Shown in pieces: positions 1 through 6,350 of a DNA stretch of 7,359 nucleotides. The position numbers and the translations under genes are program-made. Numbering within the stretch: the first letter of the stretch is position 1; every line of letters begins with the position of its first letter. Below the pieces are notes generated by a model that was given only the letters and a program-made list of their open reading frames with translations, had not been told where the DNA came from and searched no databases. This DNA comes from Gammaproteobacteria bacterium (GTDB lineage Bacteria > Pseudomonadota > Gammaproteobacteria > Immundisolibacterales > Immundisolibacteraceae): NCBI GenBank assembly GCA_003645395.1, contig QNFC01000082.1, positions 1-7,359 of the forward strand. Direction: 5' to 3'.

Positions 1-1
1 C

Positions 2-610
2 CTACGGCCGACCTTCTCCGGCCCGGCTGAGGTGGTAACTGAACTGCTGAAATCTGGCAAGAGCATGTCTACCGGGATAGCCAGGCTATATCAGAATGAT
101 CAGCAGACGCTTCACCTCACGGCCAGTTACAGTGCCCTTGATAAAAGCACGGGGCCAACCTCCCTTGAAGTGCACCCGCCTGAATTTCCGCCGCCGCCAG
201 AGTGCGTGCCGCTGAACGAGGTGATTGGGGAGGAAACATTGATTCATCAAACACTGGAGACACGGCTTGACCCAGCGTGCACAAACTGGGGAAAGGGGGA
301 TTCAGCCGAGTTCAGGGTCTGGATGCGCTTTAAAGATGAGAGTCCGGCGGATCTGTTTTCGTTATTGCTATTTGCCGACGCGCAACCTCCGCCGATTTTT
401 AACTTGATCGGCTATGTGGGCTGGGTTCCAACCGTTGAGTTAACTGTCCATCTGCACAAAAAACCTGCACCCGGATGGCTGCGGGCCCGGTTTCGAAATT
501 TCATTGTGCAGAACGGAATTCTTGAAGAAGACGGTGAAATATGGGATTCCACCGGGAAACTGGTGGCGGTTTCCCGGCAGATGGGCCAGGTGAGGATGAT
601 GCCGACCTAG
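2..610 (+). CDS. Acyl-CoA thioesterase, TesB-like (5' partial)
   Basis: This is the C-terminal 202 residues of a hotdog-fold acyl-CoA thioesterase, which hydrolyses acyl-CoA to free acid and CoA in the cytoplasm. The frame is open to the left edge (codon at 2-4), so the true start and most of the first hotdog domain lie outside the window. The GTG at 32 is internal, because the codons before it already read as family sequence (RPTFSGPAEV). With residue 1 at nt 2, the TesB catalytic triad Asp/Thr/Gln (Asp204, Thr228 and Gln278 in E. coli) plausibly corresponds to Asp126 (FADAQ), Thr148 (VELTVH) and Gln193 (VSRQ). The ending, with GEIWDSTGKLVAVSRQ, is typical of the second hotdog domain. A proline-rich linker (PPEFPPPPE) lies near residues 59-67. 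The gene converges on the sigma-54 activator gene with overlapping stops, so a functional link is not implied. The family call is good; the substrate is unknown. Confidence 0.75.
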   Translation, partial: LRPTFSGPAEVVTELLKSGKSMSTGIARLYQNDQQTLHLTASYSALDKSTGPTSLEVHPPEFPPPPECVPLNEVIGEETLIHQTLETRLDPACTNWGKGDSAEFRVWMRFKDESPADLFSLLLFADAQPPPIFNLIGYVGWVPTVELTVHLHKKPAPGWLRARFRNFIVQNGILEEDGEIWDSTGKLVAVSRQMGQVRMMPT

Positions 611-2082
611 CCGGTTTGAGAATGTGAATCTGCTGCTTTTTTATCGAGATTAAATTTGCGGAGTTTTTCTACCAGTGTCGTGCGCCGCATACCCAGATGT
701 TCCGCAGCATGGGCGACGACATGGTTGGAACGCTCCATGGCCTGGCTGATCAGCTCATGTTCGATGCCAAACAGGTGCTGTTTGAGGTCCATGCCCTGTT
801 CTGGCAGCAGCTGGTCGCTGGTCTGTAGAGGATGGTTGGCGGCAACAGCATCGGTCTGATATTTCGGTGGTAAATCTAGTTCAGTTACCTCTGCGCCGGG
901 GTAAAGAATAATGAGTCGCTGTAGCAGGTTCTCTAACTCACGAACATTGCCTCTCCACTGATGTTGCTGAAGTGCCGCAGAGGCTGAGTCAGTGAGTTGA
1001 ATAATCTCGCGTCCTGCACGTTGATGGCGACTGAGATAGCGCTGAACGATCAACGGAATATCGCTCGCGCGCTCTCTTAACGGCGGGATGTCCAAAGGGA
1101 AAACATTGAGTCGATAGTAAAGGTCCTCGCGAAAACGACCGTTTTCGATTTCCTCTTCGAGGTTGCGATGCGTTGCTGCAATGACTCGCACGTTGGCGTG
1201 GATGGTTTTGTTGCTGCCGACCCGTTCGAAGGTGCCTTCCTGCAATACTCGAAGCAGTTTTACCTGCATGGAAAGGCTCATTTCGCCAATTTCGTCAAGG
1301 AATAGCGAGCCATCCTGCGCAAGCTCGAACCTGCCCTTTCGGTCGGTAATTGCGCCGGTGAAGGCCCCTTTTTCGTGACCAAAAAGTTCACTTTCCAACA
1401 GCTCCTCGGGAATGGCCCCACAATTCACTGGTACGAATAATTTTTTCCGCCGGGAAGAGTTGTAGTGCAGGCAGCGGGCAACCACTTCCTTGCCAACCCC
1501 GGACTCGCCGAGAATTATCGCAATCGAATCAGTGTCGGCCACCTGGGCCATCATCTTTTTTAGTCGCTGAATAGGTGGGCTTTTGCCGATGAAATCGGGA
1601 AATTCTGGAACGACTTTATTATCTGCTTTGGGCTTGTTTTGTCGAACAGGGGAGGGGGCTTTCTCGGCGACCTGCTCCGTTTCGGAAAGAGACTCGTTAG
1701 TTAGCGATTCCGCGTCAAGTGTTTTGTGTACGGCGAAGCGGAGCTCGTCGCCGGAGATCGGTTTAGTGAGGAAATTTCTCGCGTTGAGTGACAGTGCCTG
1801 GGCAATATTATCTTCGTGGGATTCACCCGTTACGACTATCACCGGCAGGTCAGGTAACTCTTTCGATAACGCTTCAATCAAACCGAAACCATCGAGCCGC
1901 GGCATGGTCAGGTCGGTAATTACGCAAGCAACTTGCTGTTCTAATGCGACGGTGAGCGCCTGGGCTCCATCGCAGGCTGTGACCACGGTAAAGCCGTCAT
2001 TTTCCAGGATGGCTTTGAACAACGTCGTGATATGGGGGTCATCGTCGACCAGCAGTATTTTTAGTGGAGCGGTATCGTGCAT
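607..2082 (-). CDS. Sigma-54-dependent NtrC-family response regulator
   Basis: This 491-residue cytoplasmic regulator would activate sigma-54 RNA polymerase when phosphorylated. An intact receiver spans about residues 7-122: acidic pocket Asp14/Asp15, phosphoacceptor Asp57 (TDLTMP), Thr85 and Lys107. A polar linker follows. The AAA+ domain (about 163-405) has Walker A GESGVGKE at 192-199, the sigma-54-contacting GAFTGA loop at 239-244, Walker B with Asp263-Glu264, the RFREDLYYRLNV motif (316-327) and the sensor II motif WRGNVRELEN at 376-385. The Fis-type HTH (about 440-480) ends in GMRRTTLVEKLRK, which resembles FleQ more than NtrC. The ATG at 2082 has an AGGA eight bases upstream and a full receiver after it. 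It is the last gene of the operon, 23 bp after the kinase gene. Length and motifs are those of a functional full-length protein. The target promoters are not visible, and it should not be named fleQ because the receiver is complete and the context is not flagellar. Confidence 0.93.
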   Translation of the reverse strand: MHDTAPLKILLVDDDPHITTLFKAILENDGFTVVTACDGAQALTVALEQQVACVITDLTMPRLDGFGLIEALSKELPDLPVIVVTGESHEDNIAQALSLNARNFLTKPISGDELRFAVHKTLDAESLTNESLSETEQVAEKAPSPVRQNKPKADNKVVPEFPDFIGKSPPIQRLKKMMAQVADTDSIAIILGESGVGKEVVARCLHYNSSRRKKLFVPVNCGAIPEELLESELFGHEKGAFTGAITDRKGRFELAQDGSLFLDEIGEMSLSMQVKLLRVLQEGTFERVGSNKTIHANVRVIAATHRNLEEEIENGRFREDLYYRLNVFPLDIPPLRERASDIPLIVQRYLSRHQRAGREIIQLTDSASAALQQHQWRGNVRELENLLQRLIILYPGAEVTELDLPPKYQTDAVAANHPLQTSDQLLPEQGMDLKQHLFGIEHELISQAMERSNHVVAHAAEHLGMRRTTLVEKLRKFNLDKKAADSHSQTG

Positions 2083-2105
2083 CGGGATTGTCCTGTTATT
2101 AACGT

Positions 2106-3290
2106 TTATTCTTGAGCGACAGTAGCTGAAGTGGGTAATGCGGGATGGTAACCCCCGGAATTAACCAGGTCGGGGTTGATAATTAAGCTGAAAGCACTGC
2201 CCTCGCCGAGCGTTGACTCTACCTTGATTTTTACCCCATAAGGGTCCAACAGTGCTTTCAGGCTCGTCAGGCCCAGGCCAGTTCCTCCACCTTCGGTTTT
2301 GGTGGAATAGAAAGGATTGAACAGATTGGTCAGCGTCTCTTCGCTCATTCCTGCCCCGGTGTCGCCGACGGTGAGCTTGATGTGGTTGCCATCATAGCGG
2401 GTCTTTATAGAGAGCCGTCGCTCTTCACAGGATTGCATTGCCTCGACGGCATTTTTAATCAGGTTGTCGACACTTTGTGACCAGTGGGCGTGAACCACGT
2501 GTAACTTCGGTAAATCGGGCTGAAGGTCGATTTGCTTTTCCACCTCATGTTTGAAGTGTCGGTCTGCTTCCCAGAAGCTCAGAGCGCTGATGATCACATC
2601 ATTGAGTGATAGCTCAACCTTATCGAGGCGTTGCTCGTTACGACCCTTGTCAAGAATAGTGGAGACAATCTGTCGCATTTCCAACGAGCTTGTCAGCGCA
2701 GTTTTCAGGTATTGATCGCGGTCTTTGATGTCGAATTGAGCCAACTCCAGACTGGCCATCACTTTTTGCAGCGCACCACTCAGATTGTGAACAATGCCGG
2801 CAGCGAACTGCCCTACGATGGATAATTTTTCCTGCTCGAGAAGTTGGTCGGTACGCTTCTTAACCAGCTCTTCCAGGTGCTGATTCATTAGTCGAGTTTG
2901 ATCCAGCGCCTGTTTTAGTCTGATCATAGTACGGACACGAGCGAGTAGTTCGCGAAGCTCGAACGGTTTGACAATGTAATCTTCGGCAATTTCCAGGCCC
3001 TGGACGATATCGTCGGTCACCCCTTTTGCCGACATCACAATAATCGGAATATCCTGCGTAACAGGGTCTGCCTTTAGATGAGCGATCGCGGTCATGCCAT
3101 CCATTACCGGCATCATTAGGTCCATCAAAATCACATCCGGCAACTGTTTGGCGGCGACCTCCAGTGCCTCGGCACCGTTACTTGCTAACAGTACGCAATA
3201 ATCATCGCGCAGAATTTCTTCGCAGATTTCACGATTTGGCAGGTGATCATCAACGACCAGAACCGTTGCCTGCATTGGAGCGCTTTTCAT
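2106..3290 (-). CDS. Soluble hybrid: N-terminal receiver plus histidine kinase
   Basis: This 394-residue protein has no membrane segment and no PAS, GAF or HAMP domain. The receiver comes first (about 8-125), with Asp14/Asp15, phosphoacceptor Asp57 (MDLMMP), Ser87 and Lys108. A predicted coiled coil (about 126-158) leads to the dimerisation/phosphotransfer region, with the likely phospho-His168 in AAGIVHNLSGAL. The ATPase domain shows an N box (DNLIKNAVEA, Asn276/Asn280), G1 DTGAG at 310-314, an F box (FNPFYSTK, 324-331) and G2 GGGTGLGL (334-341). It should autophosphorylate and pass phosphate to partner receivers, probably those of its operon neighbours. The residue after His168 is Asn rather than the common Glu or Asp. 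Its own receiver looks like the only input, so an upstream kinase may control it. The start at 3290 lies 2 bp after the previous stop and has GGAGA about 10 bases upstream. Met6 is an alternative start without a good ribosome site. Confidence 0.92.
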   Translation of the reverse strand: MKSAPMQATVLVVDDHLPNREICEEILRDDYCVLLASNGAEALEVAAKQLPDVILMDLMMPVMDGMTAIAHLKADPVTQDIPIIVMSAKGVTDDIVQGLEIAEDYIVKPFELRELLARVRTMIRLKQALDQTRLMNQHLEELVKKRTDQLLEQEKLSIVGQFAAGIVHNLSGALQKVMASLELAQFDIKDRDQYLKTALTSSLEMRQIVSTILDKGRNEQRLDKVELSLNDVIISALSFWEADRHFKHEVEKQIDLQPDLPKLHVVHAHWSQSVDNLIKNAVEAMQSCEERRLSIKTRYDGNHIKLTVGDTGAGMSEETLTNLFNPFYSTKTEGGGTGLGLTSLKALLDPYGVKIKVESTLGEGSAFSLIINPDLVNSGGYHPALPTSATVAQE

Positions 3291-3292
3291 GG

Positions 3293-3865
3293 TCAGGATA
3301 TCTCCGGCTGTAAAAACGCTACGGCTTCTTTGAGATCGGTGAGCGAAAACGGTTTATAGAGAATGTCGCGGATCGAATAGATCGCGAGCTGGGACGTCAG
3401 TGTAGAACTTCGCTCGCCGGTTACGATGATAATTTCCGGGTTGGATTGCTGTTTTTTCAGCGCTTCTAGTACGTCGAAGCCGTTGGCCCTGGGCATGTTG
3501 ATGTCAAGTAACACCAGGTCTGGTTTGAACGCTCCGATCTGAATGAGTCCGAGATGGCCATCCGTGGCAGTTTCGACGGAAAACTGCAGCGGATCGAGAA
3601 ACGTCTCAACCAGGTCGAGTTGATCCTGGTCGTCATCAATAATCAAAATTCTGGGCATGTCGAGATCACGCAACTCGTCTGGCAGCGGCATGCCAGTTTC
3701 GTTAAGAAAACGAAGGTACTCTTTTTTCTCGATGCGGAAATGCCCCGCCGGCAGGCGATAGGCGTTTAACAGGCCATCAGCAATCCACTTCTTGACGACG
3801 TTGATATGGACGGAGGAAAGCTTGGCGATCTGGCCGGTGGTCAGTCTAGTGGGTACCTGCTTCAA
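3293..3865 (-). CDS. Response regulator with N-terminal MerR/excisionase-type HTH
   Basis: This is a 190-residue DNA-binding response regulator in inverted order. Residues 8-54 form a small winged HTH of the MerR/excisionase (HTH_17-like) type: TTGQIAKLSSVHINVVKKWI, then GLLNAYRLPAGHFRIEKKEYLRFL. After a short linker, residues 71-188 form a complete receiver with Asp77-Asp79, phosphoacceptor Asp121 (LLDINMP), Thr149 and Lys171. It is first in the operon and 2 bp ahead of the kinase gene, so the kinase is its likely phosphodonor. A TTG start at 3865 is chosen because an in-frame TAG lies at 3880-3878, no ATG or GTG occurs in frame before the HTH, and AGAGAG sits eight bases upstream. It may autoregulate the operon or act on the divergent promoter region, but nothing in the sequence proves this. 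Confidence 0.88.
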   Translation of the reverse strand: MKQVPTRLTTGQIAKLSSVHINVVKKWIADGLLNAYRLPAGHFRIEKKEYLRFLNETGMPLPDELRDLDMPRILIIDDDQDQLDLVETFLDPLQFSVETATDGHLGLIQIGAFKPDLVLLDINMPRANGFDVLEALKKQQSNPEIIIVTGERSSTLTSQLAIYSIRDILYKPFSLTDLKEAVAFLQPEIS

Positions 3866-3873
3866 TACATTCG

Positions 3874-3879
3874 CTCTCT
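3874..3879 (-). promoter_or_regulatory. Ribosome binding site deciding the TTG start
   Basis: On the minus strand AGAGAG is followed by eight bases and then TTG at 3865-3863, which is good spacing for initiation there. An ATG at 3870-3868 is only three bases from this site, is out of frame, and is followed by TAT TGA. It could therefore encode only a two-codon peptide whose stop overlaps the TTG start. Confidence 0.5.
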
Positions 3880-3926
3880 AAGAGGGTGGCCGCAAACTTA
3901 TTGCTTCATAAAATCCAGATCAAGCG

Positions 3927-3954
3927 ATATTAACAGGTAAGACAAAAATAACAA
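3927..3954 (-). promoter_or_regulatory. Candidate sigma-70 promoter for the signalling operon
   Basis: Read on the minus strand, TTGTTA (3954-3949) and TAATAT (3932-3927) are separated by 16 bp. Each matches four of six consensus positions and they lie in AT-rich DNA. Transcription would start near 3920, giving a leader of about 55 nt before the TTG start. This is by-eye pattern matching only. Confidence 0.4.
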
Positions 3955-4053
3955 ATATACCGAAAATATCGAATTAATTTTAGGGTTAGTTACCCAGAAT
4001 CCACTCACAACGGCGTCAAATTTTCCCAGGCAGTTTTCTGCAACGCTCATTCA

Positions 4054-4080
4054 TTTACACTCATAGGTTAGTGCTATAGA
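4054..4080 (+). promoter_or_regulatory. Candidate extended -10 promoter for the DHDPS-family gene
   Basis: TTTACA (4054-4059) is followed after 15 bp by TATAGA (4075-4080), with TG at 4072-4073 forming an extended -10 (TGCTATAGA). The short spacer is tolerable with an extended -10. The predicted start near 4087 would give a leader of about 170 nt. Confidence 0.45.
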
Positions 4081-4095
4081 ATCCGCCGTCCGTCA

Positions 4096-4115
4096 GCTTG
4101 GCCGGCCGGTCAAGC
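4096..4115. repeat. 20-bp near-perfect palindrome, candidate operator
   Basis: The arms GCTTGGCCGG and CCGGTCAAGC are complementary in nine of ten positions. The one mismatch would be a G-U pair in RNA. The palindrome sits about +10 to +29 from the predicted rightward start, where a bound repressor would block transcription. It could instead form a hairpin at the 5' end of the leader. No T-tract follows, so it is not a terminator. Confidence 0.45.
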
Positions 4116-4258
4116 CGATGTTTCGACTAGCGATTTAGCTCTGCAAGGATTGAAGAGGCGCCCTGAGCAATGTGGCGTGCTCCCTCCACGAACAGTAAGC
4201 AGAACGGTTAATAGCTAACTTTCAATAGTATCCTTAGGTCTCGTAGGAGTATTTAATA

Positions 4259-5221
4259 ATGGATTTTACCCGTAGTGAAGCCAAAGCTTGGGCGCTTGAG
4301 AATGTAAAAGGTTTTTACATGTGCCCGCTGACCCCGTTCAACGAAGATGGCACCTTTGACGAACCAGGTATCCGTTCCAACATCGAGGCCTACGTCGAAA
4401 TGGGTCTTAATGCCATCGTCGTCGGTGGCTTCGTCTCCGAGTGCTGGAACCTCAACCTGGGCGACTGGATGCGTTTCCACGAAATTGTTGCCGACCAGAA
4501 CAAAGGCCGTATGGATCTGTGGACCATCATCCTTGACCCTTCCGTGCATCAGGCGCTGGACAAAATGCACTTTGTCGAAAAACTCGGTTACAACGGTGCA
4601 GAAGTGATCAACCCGGTCGTGCAGCTGCGTACTGATCAGGAAATTTTTGATTACTTTAAATACATGACCGATCGCTCTGACCTGGCCATCTGTCTCTACC
4701 GTACACCGGTCTCCGGCAAGGTCATTGGTTTTGATCTGACCGCTCGCCTGGCTGATATTGATACCGTCATCGGTGTTAAGCAGGGTGACCTGAATCGTGC
4801 GGTTACCCTGAAAATGCGCCGCGAAATGCGCGAAGACTTCATCATCATGGACCCATCAGAATATTGGTACTGCGAAGAGCAGCGTGAAGGCGGACAGGTG
4901 CTCTGGGGTGAGCTCTCCTACATCCTTTACGGCAAACAGCGTCACCTGGTAAACGACTACGTTCGGCTTGGTCAGGAAGGTAAATATGAAGAGTCGCGTG
5001 CAGCCTGGGCAGCCCTGGCTCCGGTGCGTAATTTTTACGAAGATGAATTCCTCTGGACCATCGCCGCAACCGCTACTTACGCCAGTGCCCTGGGTACTCT
5101 GAAGTACTGGTACGAAGCCATTGGCCTGAAAGCCGGGCCTTGTCTTGCACCGGTAGCTACTCCAAGTGCTGCACGTGGTGAAGAAATTAAAGCTAAGTTG
5201 ATCGAGTTAGGTGTTGCCTAA
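4259..5221 (+). CDS. DHDPS/NAL-superfamily lyase or aldolase, not DapA
   Basis: This 320-residue cytoplasmic (beta/alpha)8-barrel enzyme belongs to the class I aldolase group that forms a Schiff base with a 2-oxo acid such as pyruvate. Lys174 (IGVKQGD) is the Schiff-base lysine and Tyr147 (CLYRTP) the catalytic tyrosine, matching Lys161 and Tyr133 of DapA. The glycine-rich substrate loop reads GGFVSE (56-61) where DapA has GTTGES, so the Thr44/Thr45 pair is Phe/Val. DapA Arg138, which binds the aspartate-semialdehyde carboxylate, aligns with Ser152. Lysine synthesis is therefore unlikely. The C-terminal KAGPCLAP segment resembles hydratase-aldolases of the superfamily such as NahE. The start has AGGAG (4245-4249) nine bases upstream. 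Frequent CGT, GGT and CTG codons hint at strong expression. The gene has a long leader and its own terminator. The substrate is unknown. Confidence 0.85.
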   Translation: MDFTRSEAKAWALENVKGFYMCPLTPFNEDGTFDEPGIRSNIEAYVEMGLNAIVVGGFVSECWNLNLGDWMRFHEIVADQNKGRMDLWTIILDPSVHQALDKMHFVEKLGYNGAEVINPVVQLRTDQEIFDYFKYMTDRSDLAICLYRTPVSGKVIGFDLTARLADIDTVIGVKQGDLNRAVTLKMRREMREDFIIMDPSEYWYCEEQREGGQVLWGELSYILYGKQRHLVNDYVRLGQEGKYEESRAAWAALAPVRNFYEDEFLWTIAATATYASALGTLKYWYEAIGLKAGPCLAPVATPSAARGEEIKAKLIELGVA

Positions 5222-5249
5222 GTTCGTTTTAGAGTTAGTGATGTAGATT

Positions 5250-5283
5250 ACGGCCCCGGTAATTGATTACCGGGGCCGTTTTT
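5250..5283 (+). terminator. Intrinsic terminator after the DHDPS-family gene
   Basis: Arms 5250-5262 and 5267-5279 are perfectly complementary over 13 bp (core CGGCCCCGG/CCGGGGCCG) around a TTGA loop. TTTTT follows at 5279-5283, then GTTT. It lies 29 bp after the stop codon, so most transcripts should end before the next gene. Confidence 0.93.
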
Positions 5284-5323
5284 GTTTGCGCTGTTTGAAC
5301 CATAAATTAAGTGGGAGCTTGAG

Positions 5324-6334
5324 ATGCGAGTAGTAGTGTTAGGAGCAGGTGGTCTTGGTTCGGTCATCGGGGGCTATCTGGCCCAGACTGGTGTGGATGT
5401 AACCTTGATCTGTCGTCCGGCTCATGCCGAGGCGATTAACAAAAACGGTCTGCATATTTCCGGACTGCGGGGTGACCATCAGATTACGGAGAATATTTGT
5501 GGCGTTGCCACTGCTGACGAAGCAGAGGGTCACTTTGACTACATGATCCTGGCGGTAAAAAGCAAAGATACGGCGGCGGCACTGGCCGGTGCCACCAGCC
5601 TGATCGATCGGACGGATGTGTTTTTCTCCGTGCAGAACAATATTGTTAAAGAGGGTGATCTGGCAAAGTGGTGTGGTGACCCAGCTAAAGTGCTGGGGGC
5701 TTCCACCATCGAAGGCGGAGCGCTACTAGAGCCGGGCAAAGTTAAAAATCATATGACCGTCGATTGCACCGCCTATTTTGGTGAGCTCGATGGCACCATC
5801 AGCCCACGAGCTGAAGAGATGGCCGCTGCTTTCAACAAGGCTGGCCTGGTGGCCAAAGCAGTGGACTGCATTCAGCAGGTGCTGTGGGAAAAGCTCACTC
5901 AGATTGGTAACGCCTCGACCTTTGCCGTTTCCACCCTGGCGGGTAACACCGAGCTGGATTTTGTTGATGGCCTGCTGGTGCGCGAAGGCGCTGAGCATTA
6001 CGTGGCCATTGCTCGTGAGTTATTGTCGGTCTACACCGCGCAGGGCTATGAGCCGCAGAATTTTTATGCGCCGATCTCTCGTCTTAAACAAATTTACGAA
6101 ATTAAGGACAACGAAGAGGCCGTGCAGACCATGCTCGGCATGGGCAAGCAGCTGCAAGAGCGTGGTTATAAAGGCACCACCTCGATGCATGATGACGTTC
6201 TACGCGGCCGTAAGACCGAGGTCGATTTCATTATCAAACCCTTCATTGAAAAGGCGGCAGAACTGGGTCTTGAAGTGCCGACCATCACCGCCTGTTATCG
6301 CATTATTAAAGTGCTCGATAATTATCTAAATTAA
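5324..6334 (+). CDS. Ketopantoate reductase (PanE/ApbA) family oxidoreductase
   Basis: This 336-residue protein is predicted to be an NADP-dependent 2-oxoacid reductase or hydroxyacid dehydrogenase of the cytoplasm. The N-terminal Rossmann fold has GAGGLG at 7-12. Arg31 (ICRPAH) matches the PanE arginine that contacts the NADP 2'-phosphate. Lys79 (AVKSKD) and Asn105 (VQNN) follow as in the family. The helical domain has the probable catalytic Lys190 (WEKLTQ) and a C-terminal SMHDDVLRGRKTEVD motif, the usual S-M-x-x-D...T-E-x-D pattern. The two asparagines that in PanE lie four and eight residues after the catalytic lysine are Ile194 and Ser198 here, with Asn196 nearby. The pantoate substrate is therefore doubtful and panE is not assigned. 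The ATG has GGGAG (5313-5317) six bases upstream. Terminators on both sides suggest a separate transcript, although I see no strong promoter in the 40 bp upstream. Confidence 0.87.
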   Translation: MRVVVLGAGGLGSVIGGYLAQTGVDVTLICRPAHAEAINKNGLHISGLRGDHQITENICGVATADEAEGHFDYMILAVKSKDTAAALAGATSLIDRTDVFFSVQNNIVKEGDLAKWCGDPAKVLGASTIEGGALLEPGKVKNHMTVDCTAYFGELDGTISPRAEEMAAAFNKAGLVAKAVDCIQQVLWEKLTQIGNASTFAVSTLAGNTELDFVDGLLVREGAEHYVAIARELLSVYTAQGYEPQNFYAPISRLKQIYEIKDNEEAVQTMLGMGKQLQERGYKGTTSMHDDVLRGRKTEVDFIIKPFIEKAAELGLEVPTITACYRIIKVLDNYLN

Positions 6335-6350
6335 GTGCATCGACTCATTG

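Larger units (their letters stand above)
3866..4258. other. Divergent intergenic region, 393 bp
   Basis: No convincing gene lies here. The left part (about 3900-3985) is AT-rich and contains the candidate minus-strand promoter of the signalling operon. The middle has a candidate plus-strand extended -10 promoter at 4054-4080. The right part (about 4087-4258) would be the leader of the DHDPS-family gene and holds a GC-rich palindrome and several possible helices. I found no sigma-54 -24/-12 element with correct spacing on either strand. Confidence 0.6.

Noticed and set aside
1583..2125. 180-codon plus-strand frame across the receiver of the sigma-54 activator
   Set aside because: It is a Ser-rich shadow of a strongly supported gene on the other strand, with no family features.
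4088..4096. GTCCGTCAG shared with 6408-6416 upstream of another gene
   Set aside because: A 9-base match between two regions of this size is not far from chance, and the flanks differ.
4163..4182. Sigma-54-like element on the minus strand (GCACG and TTGCT)
   Set aside because: The two blocks are separated by five bases instead of four and the essential GG is AG. The site is also about 300 bp from the operon start.
4253..4570. 105-codon minus-strand frame inside the DHDPS-family gene
   Set aside because: It lies antisense to a gene with clear family motifs and shows no recognisable domain or ribosome site.
5778..6329. 183-codon plus-strand frame inside the ketopantoate-reductase-family gene
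   Set aside because: It is an alternative-frame shadow with low-complexity Arg/Pro/Ser composition; the true frame carries the family motifs.
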